A stretch of 14,396 bases of DNA from JBKBRC01 sp046292345. GTDB lineage: Bacteria > Bacteroidota > Rhodothermia > Rhodothermales > Rubricoccaceae. Positions 7,054 through 14,144 of this stretch are shown one piece after another. The translations under genes were made by a program, and so were the position numbers. Location of the stretch: assembly GCA_046292345.1 (NCBI GenBank), contig JBKBRC010000053.1:1-14396 (forward strand), given 5' to 3'. Below the pieces are notes generated by a model, which did no database searches, was not told where the DNA came from, and saw nothing but the letters and a program-made list of their open reading frames with translations. The stretch's first letter is position 1; every line of letters starts with the position of its first letter.

Positions 7054-7409
7054 CGGGATACCTCGGAAGGCGGGCGCGCGGCCGGCCGCCGAGGCGACTG
7101 CTCAAGCCACTGGCTCAGGCCACCGCCACCCGCGGCGCCCGACGGCGCGCGTTCGAGAGGGCAGAACTTCGAGAGTCGCTGTCCATGGGGGCGGAAAAGG
7201 AATCGTGGGAGCCGTGGCGCCGCGCAAAACCCTCGCGCAGCGCCGGCCCCAAGAGTAGGGCCCGGGGCGTGGGAGCGTCAACCCGCAGCGCGGGGATGGC
7301 GCCCTCTACGCGGCCCGGAAGTGCTTTTTTGCATGGCATGGGCGCCTCAGGCAGGCGATCTTTCCTGTCTCTTCACCGGCTTCTTCGCCCTGCTCAGCCG
7401 CTTTCTGGC
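7054..7409. other. Divergent intergenic region, about 356 bp
   Basis: This stretch separates the barrel-mgtE-mgtC operon (leftward) from the S9 peptidase (rightward), so promoters for both should lie here. The S9 frame stays open through it, but the translation is arginine-rich and low in hydrophobics, with no family resemblance, so it looks non-coding. The only notable AT-rich spot is TGCTTTTTTGCATGGCATG (7322-7340), about 70-90 bp before the ATG at 7410, a candidate promoter position. An imperfect direct repeat, GCTCAAGCCACT at 7100 and GCTCAGGCCACC at 7113, is also present. Nothing else was recognised. Confidence 0.6.
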
Positions 7410-9410
7410 ATGCCTCGCCGTACTGACCGCTCGCTCAGCACACTGCTCGGTACTCTGCCGCTCATGGCCCTGCTCGCGTGGGGAGCGCCGGCCGCGCTCG
7501 CACAGGCTGCGGCCGGCGGCGTGATCGTGCCGGGCGAGAACCTCGTCGTGGAGGGCGTCCCGCCCGTGCCGGCCGCCATCGCCGAGGCAACGGCCCGGTA
7601 CACCGAGTCGCGCCAGGCCAGCTTCGCCGGATGGCACCCCGAGCGCGCCGAGATGCTCATCGCGACGCGCTTCGGGGCGACGAGCCAGCTCCACCGCGTG
7701 GCCGCGCCCGGCGGGGCGCGCGAGCAGCTCACGTTCTTCGCCGAGCCCGTCGGTGGCGGCTCGTTCGCGCCGCGCGGGGGCGGCTACGTCGTCTTCGCGC
7801 GCGACCGCGGCGGCGACGAGTTCGCGCAGCTCTACCGCCTCGACGTGGCCTCGGGCCGCGTGACGCTGCTCACCGACGGCGGGCGCAGCCAGAACGGCGG
7901 CGTGCGCTGGAGCCGCGACGGCGCACGCATCGCCTACGCCTCGACGCGCCGCAACGGCGCCGACCGCGACCTCTACGTCATGGATCCCGAGGACCCGGCC
8001 TCGGACCGCCGCGTCATGGAGGCGCGGGGCGGCGGCTGGGGCGTGCTCGACTGGTCGCCCGACAGCCGTCTGCTCGCCGTGAGCGAGTACCGCGCCGTGA
8101 CCGACTCGGACGTGTGGCTGCTCGAGATCGCCTCGGGCGAGCGCCGGCGCCTCACGGCCCGCCCCGAGGGCGTGCGCGTCGCCTACCGCGGCGGCACGTT
8201 CACGCCCGACGGCGCCGCGCTCTGGCTCACGTCCGACCAGGACAGCGAATTCCAGCGCCTCGGCCTGCTCAGCGTCGCCACGGGCGCCTTCACGCCCGTC
8301 ACGACGGACCTGGCGTGGGACGTGGAGGGCTTCGCCGTCTCCTCCGACGGCGCGCGCGTCGCCTTCACCGTCAACGAGGCCGGGCGCAGCCGCCTCTACC
8401 TCCTCGACGCCGCCACGCGCGCCTACGCCCCGGCCGGCGCCGACCTGCCCGTGGGCGTCATCGGCGGGCTCGAGTGGCACGCTGACGGCCGCACGCTCGG
8501 CTTCACGCTCTCCTCCGCCCGCATCCCCGGCGACGCGTTCTCGCTCGACGCCGAGACGGGCCGGCTCACGCGCTGGACGCGCAGCGAACTCGGCGGCCTC
8601 CGCGACGACGACTTGGCCGAGGCTGAGCCCATCGCCTGGCGCTCGTTCGACGGGCGCGAGATCACCGGCTTCGCCTTCCGTCCGGACCCGGCGCGCCACC
8701 CGGGGCCGCGGCCGGTCATCGTGCAGATCCACGGCGGCCCCGAGGCGCAGGCGCGCCCCACGTTCCTGGGCCGCAACGCCTACCTCGTCGGCGAGCTCGG
8801 CGTGACGATCATCCAGCCCAACGTGCGCGGCTCGACCGGCTTCGGCAAAACGTTCGTCAGCCTCGACGACGGCCTGCGCCGCATGGACGCTGTGCGCGAC
8901 ATCGAGGCGCTGCTCGACTGGATCGCCGCGCAGCCAGACCTCGACGCCGGCCGCGTGCTCGTCACCGGGGGCTCCTACGGCGGCTTCATGACGCTCGCCG
9001 TGGCCACCAACTACGACGCGCGCATCTGCTGCGCCATCAACATCGTCGGCATCTCGGACTTCCGCACGTTCCTGCAGAACACCGAGTCCTACCGCCGCGA
9101 CCTGCGCCGCGCCGAGTACGGCGACGAACGTGACCCCGAGATCGCGGCATTCTTCGAGCGCATCTCGCCGCTCGGCAACGCCGGGCGCATCACGCGCCCG
9201 CTCTTCATCATCCAGGGCGGCAACGACCCGCGCGTGCCGCTCTCCGAAGCCGAGCAGATGCGCGACCGCGTCCGGCAAAACGGGACGCCCGTGTGGTACC
9301 TCATGGCGACCGACGAGGGCCATGGCTTCCGCAAGAAGCCCAACGTGGACTTCCAGTTTTACAGCACCGTGCTCTTCATCCGGCGCTACCTGCTCGGCGA
9401 GGACGTCTAG
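7410..9410 (+). CDS. Secreted S9-family (prolyl oligopeptidase-type) serine peptidase
   Basis: This 666-residue exported peptidase has a signal peptide with an RR n-region, the core LSTLLGTLPLMALLAWG and cleavage around APAALA-QAAA. The first half is a TolB/WD40-like beta-propeller with PD40-type repeats (GGVRWSRDGARIAYASTRRN, GVLDWSPDSRLLAVSEY, GTFTPDGAALWLTSDQ, GFAVSSDGARVAFTVNEAG, GLEWHADGRTLGFTLSSA). The second half is an alpha/beta-hydrolase domain with RPVIVQIHGGPEAQ, FLGRNAYLVGELGVTIIQPNVRGSTGFGK, GGSYGGFM (Ser522), QGGNDPRVPLSEAEQM (Asp606) and DEGHGFRKKPN (His638), giving a complete catalytic triad. Such enzymes cut short peptides, often after proline or basic residues, in the periplasm or outside the cell. 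ATG 7410 is chosen because it gives a normal-length signal peptide, and an in-frame ATG at 7338 is an alternative. It converges on the barrel gene at 9440. Confidence 0.94.
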   Translation: MPRRTDRSLSTLLGTLPLMALLAWGAPAALAQAAAGGVIVPGENLVVEGVPPVPAAIAEATARYTESRQASFAGWHPERAEMLIATRFGATSQLHRVAAPGGAREQLTFFAEPVGGGSFAPRGGGYVVFARDRGGDEFAQLYRLDVASGRVTLLTDGGRSQNGGVRWSRDGARIAYASTRRNGADRDLYVMDPEDPASDRRVMEARGGGWGVLDWSPDSRLLAVSEYRAVTDSDVWLLEIASGERRRLTARPEGVRVAYRGGTFTPDGAALWLTSDQDSEFQRLGLLSVATGAFTPVTTDLAWDVEGFAVSSDGARVAFTVNEAGRSRLYLLDAATRAYAPAGADLPVGVIGGLEWHADGRTLGFTLSSARIPGDAFSLDAETGRLTRWTRSELGGLRDDDLAEAEPIAWRSFDGREITGFAFRPDPARHPGPRPVIVQIHGGPEAQARPTFLGRNAYLVGELGVTIIQPNVRGSTGFGKTFVSLDDGLRRMDAVRDIEALLDWIAAQPDLDAGRVLVTGGSYGGFMTLAVATNYDARICCAINIVGISDFRTFLQNTESYRRDLRRAEYGDERDPEIAAFFERISPLGNAGRITRPLFIIQGGNDPRVPLSEAEQMRDRVRQNGTPVWYLMATDEGHGFRKKPNVDFQFYSTVLFIRRYLLGEDV

Positions 9411-9439
9411 GCGCGCGGCGCGCCGGGCCTGCCGCGCGC
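9411..9439. terminator. Hairpin filling the whole spacer between two convergent genes
   Basis: GCGCGCGGC (9411-9419) is perfectly complementary to GCCGCGCGC (9431-9439), with an 11-base loop. The stem starts on the base after the S9 peptidase stop and ends on the base before the stop of the leftward barrel gene. It could act as a bidirectional terminator. There is no T-run, so Rho-independent function is a guess. Confidence 0.55.
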
Positions 9440-10129
9440 TCAGCGCAGCCCGGGAAAGACCGCCTGCGGGCCGAAGCGTATGCCGACGGTGAGGCCGCGC
9501 CGCGGCCCGTCGCCGCGGACCGGCACGCCGTAGCCCAGCGCAACCGTGAGGCGGTCCGGGATGAGCGCGCCGCGGATGCCCGCGTGCAGCCCGCCCTCGA
9601 AGCCGATCAACTCGGCCTCCCCGAATGCCTCCACGTCCGGCGCCACGCCCACGTCGGCGCGCACGCCCACGACGGCATCGTTGAAGCCGCTCGGCAGCAG
9701 CCGCCGGTAGCCCAGGTGCCCCCCGAGCGTGCCGCGCTCGTTCGGCAGGGGGAGGCTCGCCGGCACCAGCAGCGTGAGCGCCTCGGCGCGCAGCGCACCT
9801 CCGAGCGGACGCTCCTCGAAGCCGAGCAGCGCACGCGCGGCGATGCTCAGGCCGCCCTCGCGCACGCGCAGCGGGGCCAGCGCCTCGAGGGCCGCAAGCG
9901 GCTCTCCGGCACGCTCGGAAAGAATGCGCCGCCGCCCGAGCTCGAGCCCGAGCGCGAGCGCCCCGAGCGGCCGGCACTGCGCGTCGACCCACAGCACCTC
10001 ACGGTCTCCCCAGAGTTCGAAGTCGCACGCGCCCGGCGGCGGCGCGGCGGTTGACGAGACCGCGAGGTGCTGCGCCGCCGTGGGCAGCGCGAGGCCGAGG
10101 GCGACGAGGGCAGTAAGGACAGAGCGCAT
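9440..10129 (-). CDS. Small outer-membrane barrel candidate, second PGAC-x16-CxPLG protein
   Basis: This 229-residue protein has a short clear signal peptide (MRSVLTALVALGLALPTAAQ). The mature part begins with PPPGAC (Cys35), 16 residues and CRPLG (Cys52), then strand-like segments including LTVALGYGVPVRG and the ending GPQAVFPGLR. Shared features with the protein at 6313-7053 are the Cys spacing, LGLELGRR versus LGAGRV after CxPLG, LIPDRL versus LVPDRL near the end, and a terminal aromatic-x-LR. They are therefore paralogues of similar size. Function is unknown, and an outer-membrane barrel is the most likely structure. It is monocistronic in appearance, convergent with the S9 peptidase and divergent from rarA. 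The first in-frame ATG giving a signal peptide (10129) was chosen over upstream extensions that read through the intergenic repeats. Confidence 0.78.
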   Translation of the reverse strand: MRSVLTALVALGLALPTAAQHLAVSSTAAPPPGACDFELWGDREVLWVDAQCRPLGALALGLELGRRRILSERAGEPLAALEALAPLRVREGGLSIAARALLGFEERPLGGALRAEALTLLVPASLPLPNERGTLGGHLGYRRLLPSGFNDAVVGVRADVGVAPDVEAFGEAELIGFEGGLHAGIRGALIPDRLTVALGYGVPVRGDGPRRGLTVGIRFGPQAVFPGLR

Positions 10130-10236
10130 CGCAGAGAGGACGTGTGGAAGAGGCGGGACGAAACAGGCAGGACGCCGGAACGACGGCCACGGGCGGGGGA
10201 TCCGGCCGCGCGGAACTGGAGCACGGGCCCCTGTTC

Positions 10237-10275
10237 GGGACGCGGAGCCGGGACGCGGAGCCGGGACGCGGAGCC
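10237..10275. repeat. 13-bp tandem repeat, three copies, upstream of rarA
   Basis: GGGACGCGGAGCC is repeated perfectly at 10237, 10250 and 10263. The array ends 45 bp before the rarA ATG and directly precedes GGGGTTTACTTGCG. In the sense of the downstream gene the unit shares an ACGCG(G)AGCC core with the 19-bp unit upstream of pncA. Confidence 0.95.
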
Positions 10276-10279
10276 GGGG

Positions 10280-10290
10280 TTTACTTGCGC
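10280..10290 (+). promoter_or_regulatory. Candidate promoter element for rarA
   Basis: TTTACTTGCGC lies 30 bp before the rarA start codon, one of few AT-rich spots in this 191-bp divergent spacer. It loosely resembles the Bacteroidota -7 element (TAnnTTTG), and a near-identical TTTACCTTGCG stands upstream of the T9SS-sorted protein gene at 14063. No matching -33 TTTG is present, because that position is occupied by the 13-bp repeats. Weak evidence. Confidence 0.25.
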
Positions 10291-10320
10291 CCCCCGCTCT
10301 GCCCACCGCGCGCCGCCCTG

Positions 10321-11754
10321 ATGCCTGACGACCTCTTCGCCTCGGCTGCCGCGGCCCGCCAGTCCCGGCAGGCGCCGCTGGCCGATCGCATGCGCCCGCG
10401 CACGCTCGCCGAGTTCGTCGGGCAGGGCCACGTGCTCGGGCCCGGCAGGCTGCTCCGCCGCGCCGTCGAGGCGGACCGCGTGACGAGCCTGATCCTGTTC
10501 GGCCCGCCCGGCACGGGCAAGACGACGCTCGCGCGCATCATCGCCGGCACGACGCGCAAGCACTTCGCGAGCCTCAACGCCGTGCTCGTCGGCGTGCGCG
10601 ACATTCGCGAGCAGATCGAGGGCGCACGCGAGCGGCAACGCCTCCACGGCCAGGGCACGATCCTGTTCGTGGACGAGGTGCACCGCTTCAACAAGGCGCA
10701 GCAGGACGCGCTCCTGCCCCACGTCGAGAACGGCACCGTCACGTTCGTCGGGGCGACGACCGAGAATCCGTACTTCGAGGTCAACAAGGCCCTCGTCTCG
10801 CGTAGCCGCGTCTTCGAGCTGAAAACGCTCTCCGAGGACGACCTCCGCGCCGTCGCCCGCCACGCCCTCGCCGATCCCGAGCGCGGCTACGGCCGCCGCG
10901 CCGTACGGCTGGACGAGGACGCGCTCGAGCACCTCGTCTCGACCGCCAACGGCGACGCGCGCAGCCTGCTCAACGCGCTCGAGCTGGCCGTCGAGACGAC
11001 CGAGCCGGGACCCGGCGGCGTCGTGCACGTAGACCGGGCCGTGGCCGAGGAGTCCATCCAGCGCCGCGCCCTGCTCTACGACAAAGACGGCGATGCCCAC
11101 TTCGACACGGTCTCGGCGTTTGTCAAGTCCCTGCGCGGCTCCGATCCCGACGCGGCCCTCTACTGGATGGCCCGCATGGTCTACGCCGGCGAGGACCCGC
11201 GCTTCATCCTGCGCCGGATGCTCATCTTCGCCTCCGAGGACGTGGGCCTGGCCGATCCGCAGGCGCTCGTCGTCGCCGCCGCCGCCGCCGCCGCGTTCGA
11301 CTACGTGGGCATGCCCGAGGGGCAGTTCCACCTGGCGCAGCTGTGCCTCTACCTCGCTACGGCGCCCAAGTCCAACTCGGCCTTCGCCTTCTTCGACGCG
11401 CTCCGGCACGTCGAGCGCGAGCCCTCGGGCGACGTGCCGAATCCGCTCAAGGACGCCGCGCGCGACCGCAAAGGCCTCGGGCACGGGGAGGGGTACAGGT
11501 ACCCGCACGCCTACCGGGAGGGCTACGTGCCCGAGCAGTACCTGCCGGCCGAGATGCAGGGGCTCTACTTCTACGCGCCGCGTCCGCTCGGGTACGAGGC
11601 GGAGGTGGCCGAGCGTCTGGCCCGGCAGCGCGCGCGCGACGAGGCCGAGGCCGTCGAGAAGCGCGCGCGCCGCTACCTACCCGAGAGGCCGGAGCCATCC
11701 GGCACGGACGATCCCGGCACGGACGATCCCGGCACGGACGACTCCGACGCGTAG
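10321..11754 (+). CDS. rarA: Replication-associated recombination protein A (RarA/MgsA AAA+ ATPase)
   Basis: This 477-residue AAA+ ATPase of the RarA/WRNIP1 family acts at stalled replication forks, where it opens duplex ends and associates with SSB and the clamp loader machinery. The N-terminus MRPRTLAEFVGQGHVLGPG is typical. Walker A is GPPGTGKTT (Lys67), Walker B ILFVDEVHRFN (Asp118, Glu119), sensor 1 FVGATTENPYFEVN, and the arginine finger region ALVSRSRVFEL. The C-terminal tetramerisation part carries DAALYWMARMVYAGEDPRFILRRM, ASEDVGLADP, LATAPKSNSAF and PNPLKDAARDRKG, then GEGYRYPHAY. A (GCC)6 tract at 11275-11292 encodes part of an alanine run. The tail beyond the family end is acidic, with three GTDDP-type repeats. 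ATG 10321 gives the family N-terminus, and the frame is open further upstream only through intergenic repeats. The stop TAG is at 11752. Confidence 0.97.
   Translation: MPDDLFASAAAARQSRQAPLADRMRPRTLAEFVGQGHVLGPGRLLRRAVEADRVTSLILFGPPGTGKTTLARIIAGTTRKHFASLNAVLVGVRDIREQIEGARERQRLHGQGTILFVDEVHRFNKAQQDALLPHVENGTVTFVGATTENPYFEVNKALVSRSRVFELKTLSEDDLRAVARHALADPERGYGRRAVRLDEDALEHLVSTANGDARSLLNALELAVETTEPGPGGVVHVDRAVAEESIQRRALLYDKDGDAHFDTVSAFVKSLRGSDPDAALYWMARMVYAGEDPRFILRRMLIFASEDVGLADPQALVVAAAAAAAFDYVGMPEGQFHLAQLCLYLATAPKSNSAFAFFDALRHVEREPSGDVPNPLKDAARDRKGLGHGEGYRYPHAYREGYVPEQYLPAEMQGLYFYAPRPLGYEAEVAERLARQRARDEAEAVEKRARRYLPERPEPSGTDDPGTDDPGTDDSDA
11701..11745. repeat. 15-bp tandem repeat in the rarA 3' end
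   Basis: Three copies of GGCACGGACGATCCC occupy 11701-11715, 11716-11730 and 11731-11745, the last with a changed end (ACTCC). They encode GTDDP, GTDDP and GTDDS, an acidic extension after the conserved RarA fold. Because the unit is a multiple of three, copy-number change would keep the frame. Confidence 0.95.
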
Positions 11755-11794
11755 CGCACCTGCCAGCGATGCGGGCCGACGAGGCCAGGAGGCC

Positions 11795-12394
<600 letters not shown>

Positions 12395-12549
12395 GGTAGA
12401 GCGGGTTGGTGAGAGGTGGCGGAGGCACGATGGCTGACGTCCCCTTGTTCCTTGTTGCAACGAGTAAATCGTTCGGAGACCGCACAGGGTGCAACCAGCC
12501 CGGCTCGGTGGCGGTTAGGACCGCCCTGACGCGTTGCACGTCCGCGCCC
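12395..12549. promoter_or_regulatory. Divergent spacer with nested inverted repeats before the DUF4385 gene
   Basis: This 155-bp region should hold promoters for wrbA (leftward) and the DUF4385 gene (rightward). An AT-richer patch at about 12443-12475 contains TTGTTGCAACGAG and TAAATCG, a weak promoter candidate for the rightward gene. Downstream, GTGCAAC (12489-12495) pairs with GTTGCAC (12533-12539). Inside it GGCGGT (12510-12515) pairs with ACCGCC (12520-12525) across a TAGG loop. If transcribed, this would form a two-part stem ending 10 bases before the GTG start. No known riboswitch was recognised. Confidence 0.4.
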
Positions 12550-13008
12550 GTGAGTGCCTTCGAGGAAGACCCGACCGACTACCGCGCCCATCCTGAGCGC
12601 TACCGCATCGGGCGGGGGGAGCAGGGCGTGTTCCACGTGCAGCCCTACAAAGCCGAGCTGCTGCCGCTCTGGACGTTCCGCACGCCCGAGGCGGCGCGCG
12701 CCTCCGCCGAGGCCATCCGCGCTCGCTATGAGACCTACGCGACCGCGGACGAATTCCCGGGCATGGACATGGCCCGCAAGTATCTCCAGATGGGCTGGAC
12801 GCGCGCCATGCGCTACGCCAAGTACCCCGGCGGGCGCAAGGTGGATGCGTACGGCGTGCCCGTCGCGCCGCAGGCCTGGGCCGATCCCGGGAAACGCGAG
12901 GCGGCTCTGATCTTCAAAGCGCACCTCGATGCAGTCCTGGCCGATCCGCGCTACCGCGCGCGGCGTGCGGCCCATGCGGCGCGGGAGGCCGGAGGGCACG
13001 ACGTCTGA
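12550..13008 (+). CDS. DUF4385 family protein
   Basis: This short protein of 152 residues matches the DUF4385 pattern as I remember it: DYRAHPERYRIGRGEQGVF, QPYKAELLPLWTFRTPEAA, SAEAIRARYETY, EFPGMDMARKYLQMGWTRAMRYAKYPGGRK, and a C-terminal helix (EAALIFKAHLDAVLADPRYRA). No function is established for this family, and it looks cytoplasmic with no signal peptide or membrane segment. GTG 12550 (MSAFEEDPTDYRAHPERYR) is chosen because it gives the usual N-terminus. In-frame ATGs further upstream (12430 and a GTG-like extension to 12406) would translate the inverted-repeat region and add a non-conserved leader. It is divergent from wrbA and convergent with the T9SS-sorted protein gene. Confidence 0.85.
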   Translation: MSAFEEDPTDYRAHPERYRIGRGEQGVFHVQPYKAELLPLWTFRTPEAARASAEAIRARYETYATADEFPGMDMARKYLQMGWTRAMRYAKYPGGRKVDAYGVPVAPQAWADPGKREAALIFKAHLDAVLADPRYRARRAAHAAREAGGHDV

Positions 13009-13033
13009 AGGGCTGCGACGCGCCGGAACACGG

Positions 13034-13065
13034 CGGGGGGCCGGACCGTGCGGCCCGGCCCCCCG
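13034..13065. terminator. Strong GC hairpin between convergent genes
   Basis: An 11-bp perfect stem pairs 13034-13044 (CGGGGGGCCGG) with 13055-13065 (CCGGCCCCCCG), with a 10-base loop. It lies 25 bp after the DUF4385 stop and 26 bp beyond the stop of the leftward T9SS protein gene, so it can serve both. There is no T-tract on either side. Confidence 0.7.
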
Positions 13066-13091
13066 GCAGGGGCGCATGCAGCGCGCGTGCC

Positions 13092-14063
13092 TCAGCGCGC
13101 GACGGTGATCGTGCGGCTGCGCACGGTGCCCTCGGCCGCCACGCGCAGCACGTACGTGCCGGCCGGCAGCGCCGAGACGTCCACGCGCACGAGGTGGTCG
13201 CCGGCGGCGAAGGCCCCGCTGGCTGCGACGACGACCTCGCGGCCGAGCACGTCGTAGACCGAGACGCGCGCGTGCCCGGCCTCGCGCAGGTACACCGGTG
13301 CGAGCGTCTCGCCCGCGACCGGGTTGGGCGCCGGCAGCCCGAGCGTGATGCGCTCGCCGCCGGGGCCGCCTTCGGCCGACGTAGCGAGCGACGCGTTCAC
13401 CGCGAGCACCCAGTGGAGCTGCCCGAAGTTGCCCAGCGTGGCCACGTCGGTCGGCTGCGAGATGCCGCAGGCGGCGGCAGAGATGTAGGTGGGCCCGGTC
13501 TGCCCGGCCGAGTTGTAGCCGTAGCGGATGTCGAACGTGTTCTCGGCCGGCGGGCGCCCATCGGCCGTGGTCCACTCGACGACCATCACGTCGGTTGGGC
13601 CGAAGTTGCCCGAGATGGGGATGTTCACGACCTGCGACGGCGTGTTGACCGTCCGGTTCACCTCGGCCACGAGCGTCAGGTTGCTCGTGCTGAGGGGGCC
13701 GTTGAGGCGGTGCAGGCGGAGCGTCGTCGGCACGCTCGCGGTGCTCGGCGTAATCGGCCCGACCCCCACGAGGGCGCTCTCGACGCTGATCGCGCCGCTC
13801 AGGTTGAACGACGCCAGGTCGAACACGCGCCAGTAGCTGTTGGCCGACGTCGTCCCCGATGAGCTCTGGGCGCACGCGACGCCGCCGCCGGTGATGTCGA
13901 GCGAGTTGCTGTGTGTGATCTGGAGGCCGCCGCGTGCGGATGCATCGGCGAGGACCGGTTCAGGGAGGGCTACCGGGCCGGCGAGGGCCGCGTCCTGGGC
14001 ACCGGCGGGGGATGCGAGCAGGAGCGCGACGGCGAGGGCCGGCGCGAGGCGTAGCAATGTCAT
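13092..14063 (-). CDS. Secreted protein with T9SS type A C-terminal sorting domain
   Basis: This 323-residue exported protein has a signal peptide (MTLLRLAPALAVALLLASPAGAQ). The central region of about 210 residues has beta-sandwich character (NSYWRVFDLASFN, VPTTLRLHRLNGPL, DVMVVEWTTADGR, DIRYGYNSAGQTGPTYIS, LGNFGQLHWVLAVNAS), is rich in Ser, Thr and Asn, and has two cysteines that may pair. The last 85 residues are a Por/T9SS type A sorting domain: LGLPAPNPVAGETLAPVYL, ARVSVYDVLGREV, DVSALPAGTYVLRV and RTITVAR. The domain directs the protein across the outer membrane through the type IX system for surface attachment or release. No enzymatic motif was seen, so it may be adhesive or structural. 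ATG 14063 directly precedes the signal peptide. Confidence 0.93.
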   Translation of the reverse strand: MTLLRLAPALAVALLLASPAGAQDAALAGPVALPEPVLADASARGGLQITHSNSLDITGGGVACAQSSSGTTSANSYWRVFDLASFNLSGAISVESALVGVGPITPSTASVPTTLRLHRLNGPLSTSNLTLVAEVNRTVNTPSQVVNIPISGNFGPTDVMVVEWTTADGRPPAENTFDIRYGYNSAGQTGPTYISAAACGISQPTDVATLGNFGQLHWVLAVNASLATSAEGGPGGERITLGLPAPNPVAGETLAPVYLREAGHARVSVYDVLGREVVVAASGAFAAGDHLVRVDVSALPAGTYVLRVAAEGTVRSRTITVAR

Positions 14064-14114
14064 AAATTTGATGAGGATAGAGGGGGTGTATTGCGCGCTG
14101 GCGCGCCGTGTGAA

Positions 14115-14125
14115 CGCAAGGTAAA
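14115..14125 (-). promoter_or_regulatory. Candidate promoter element for the T9SS-sorted protein gene
   Basis: On the minus strand the sequence is TTTACCTTGCG, 51 bp upstream of the ATG at 14063, inside a low-GC patch (about 14113-14160) in otherwise very GC-rich DNA. It resembles the Bacteroidota -7 element loosely and matches TTTACTTGCG before rarA with one base inserted. No convincing -33 element. Weak evidence. Confidence 0.3.
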
Positions 14126-14144
14126 GAAAACGGATATCGAGATG

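Noticed and set aside
7347..9992. 881-codon minus-strand open frame
   Set aside because: It covers the S9 peptidase on the opposite strand, with Arg/Ala/Gly-rich composition and no motif. The plus-strand frame has a signal peptide and a full catalytic triad.
10144..10320. N-terminal extension of RarA through the 13-bp repeats
   Set aside because: The extension is repeat-derived and unlike the family. RarA N-termini match the start at 10321.
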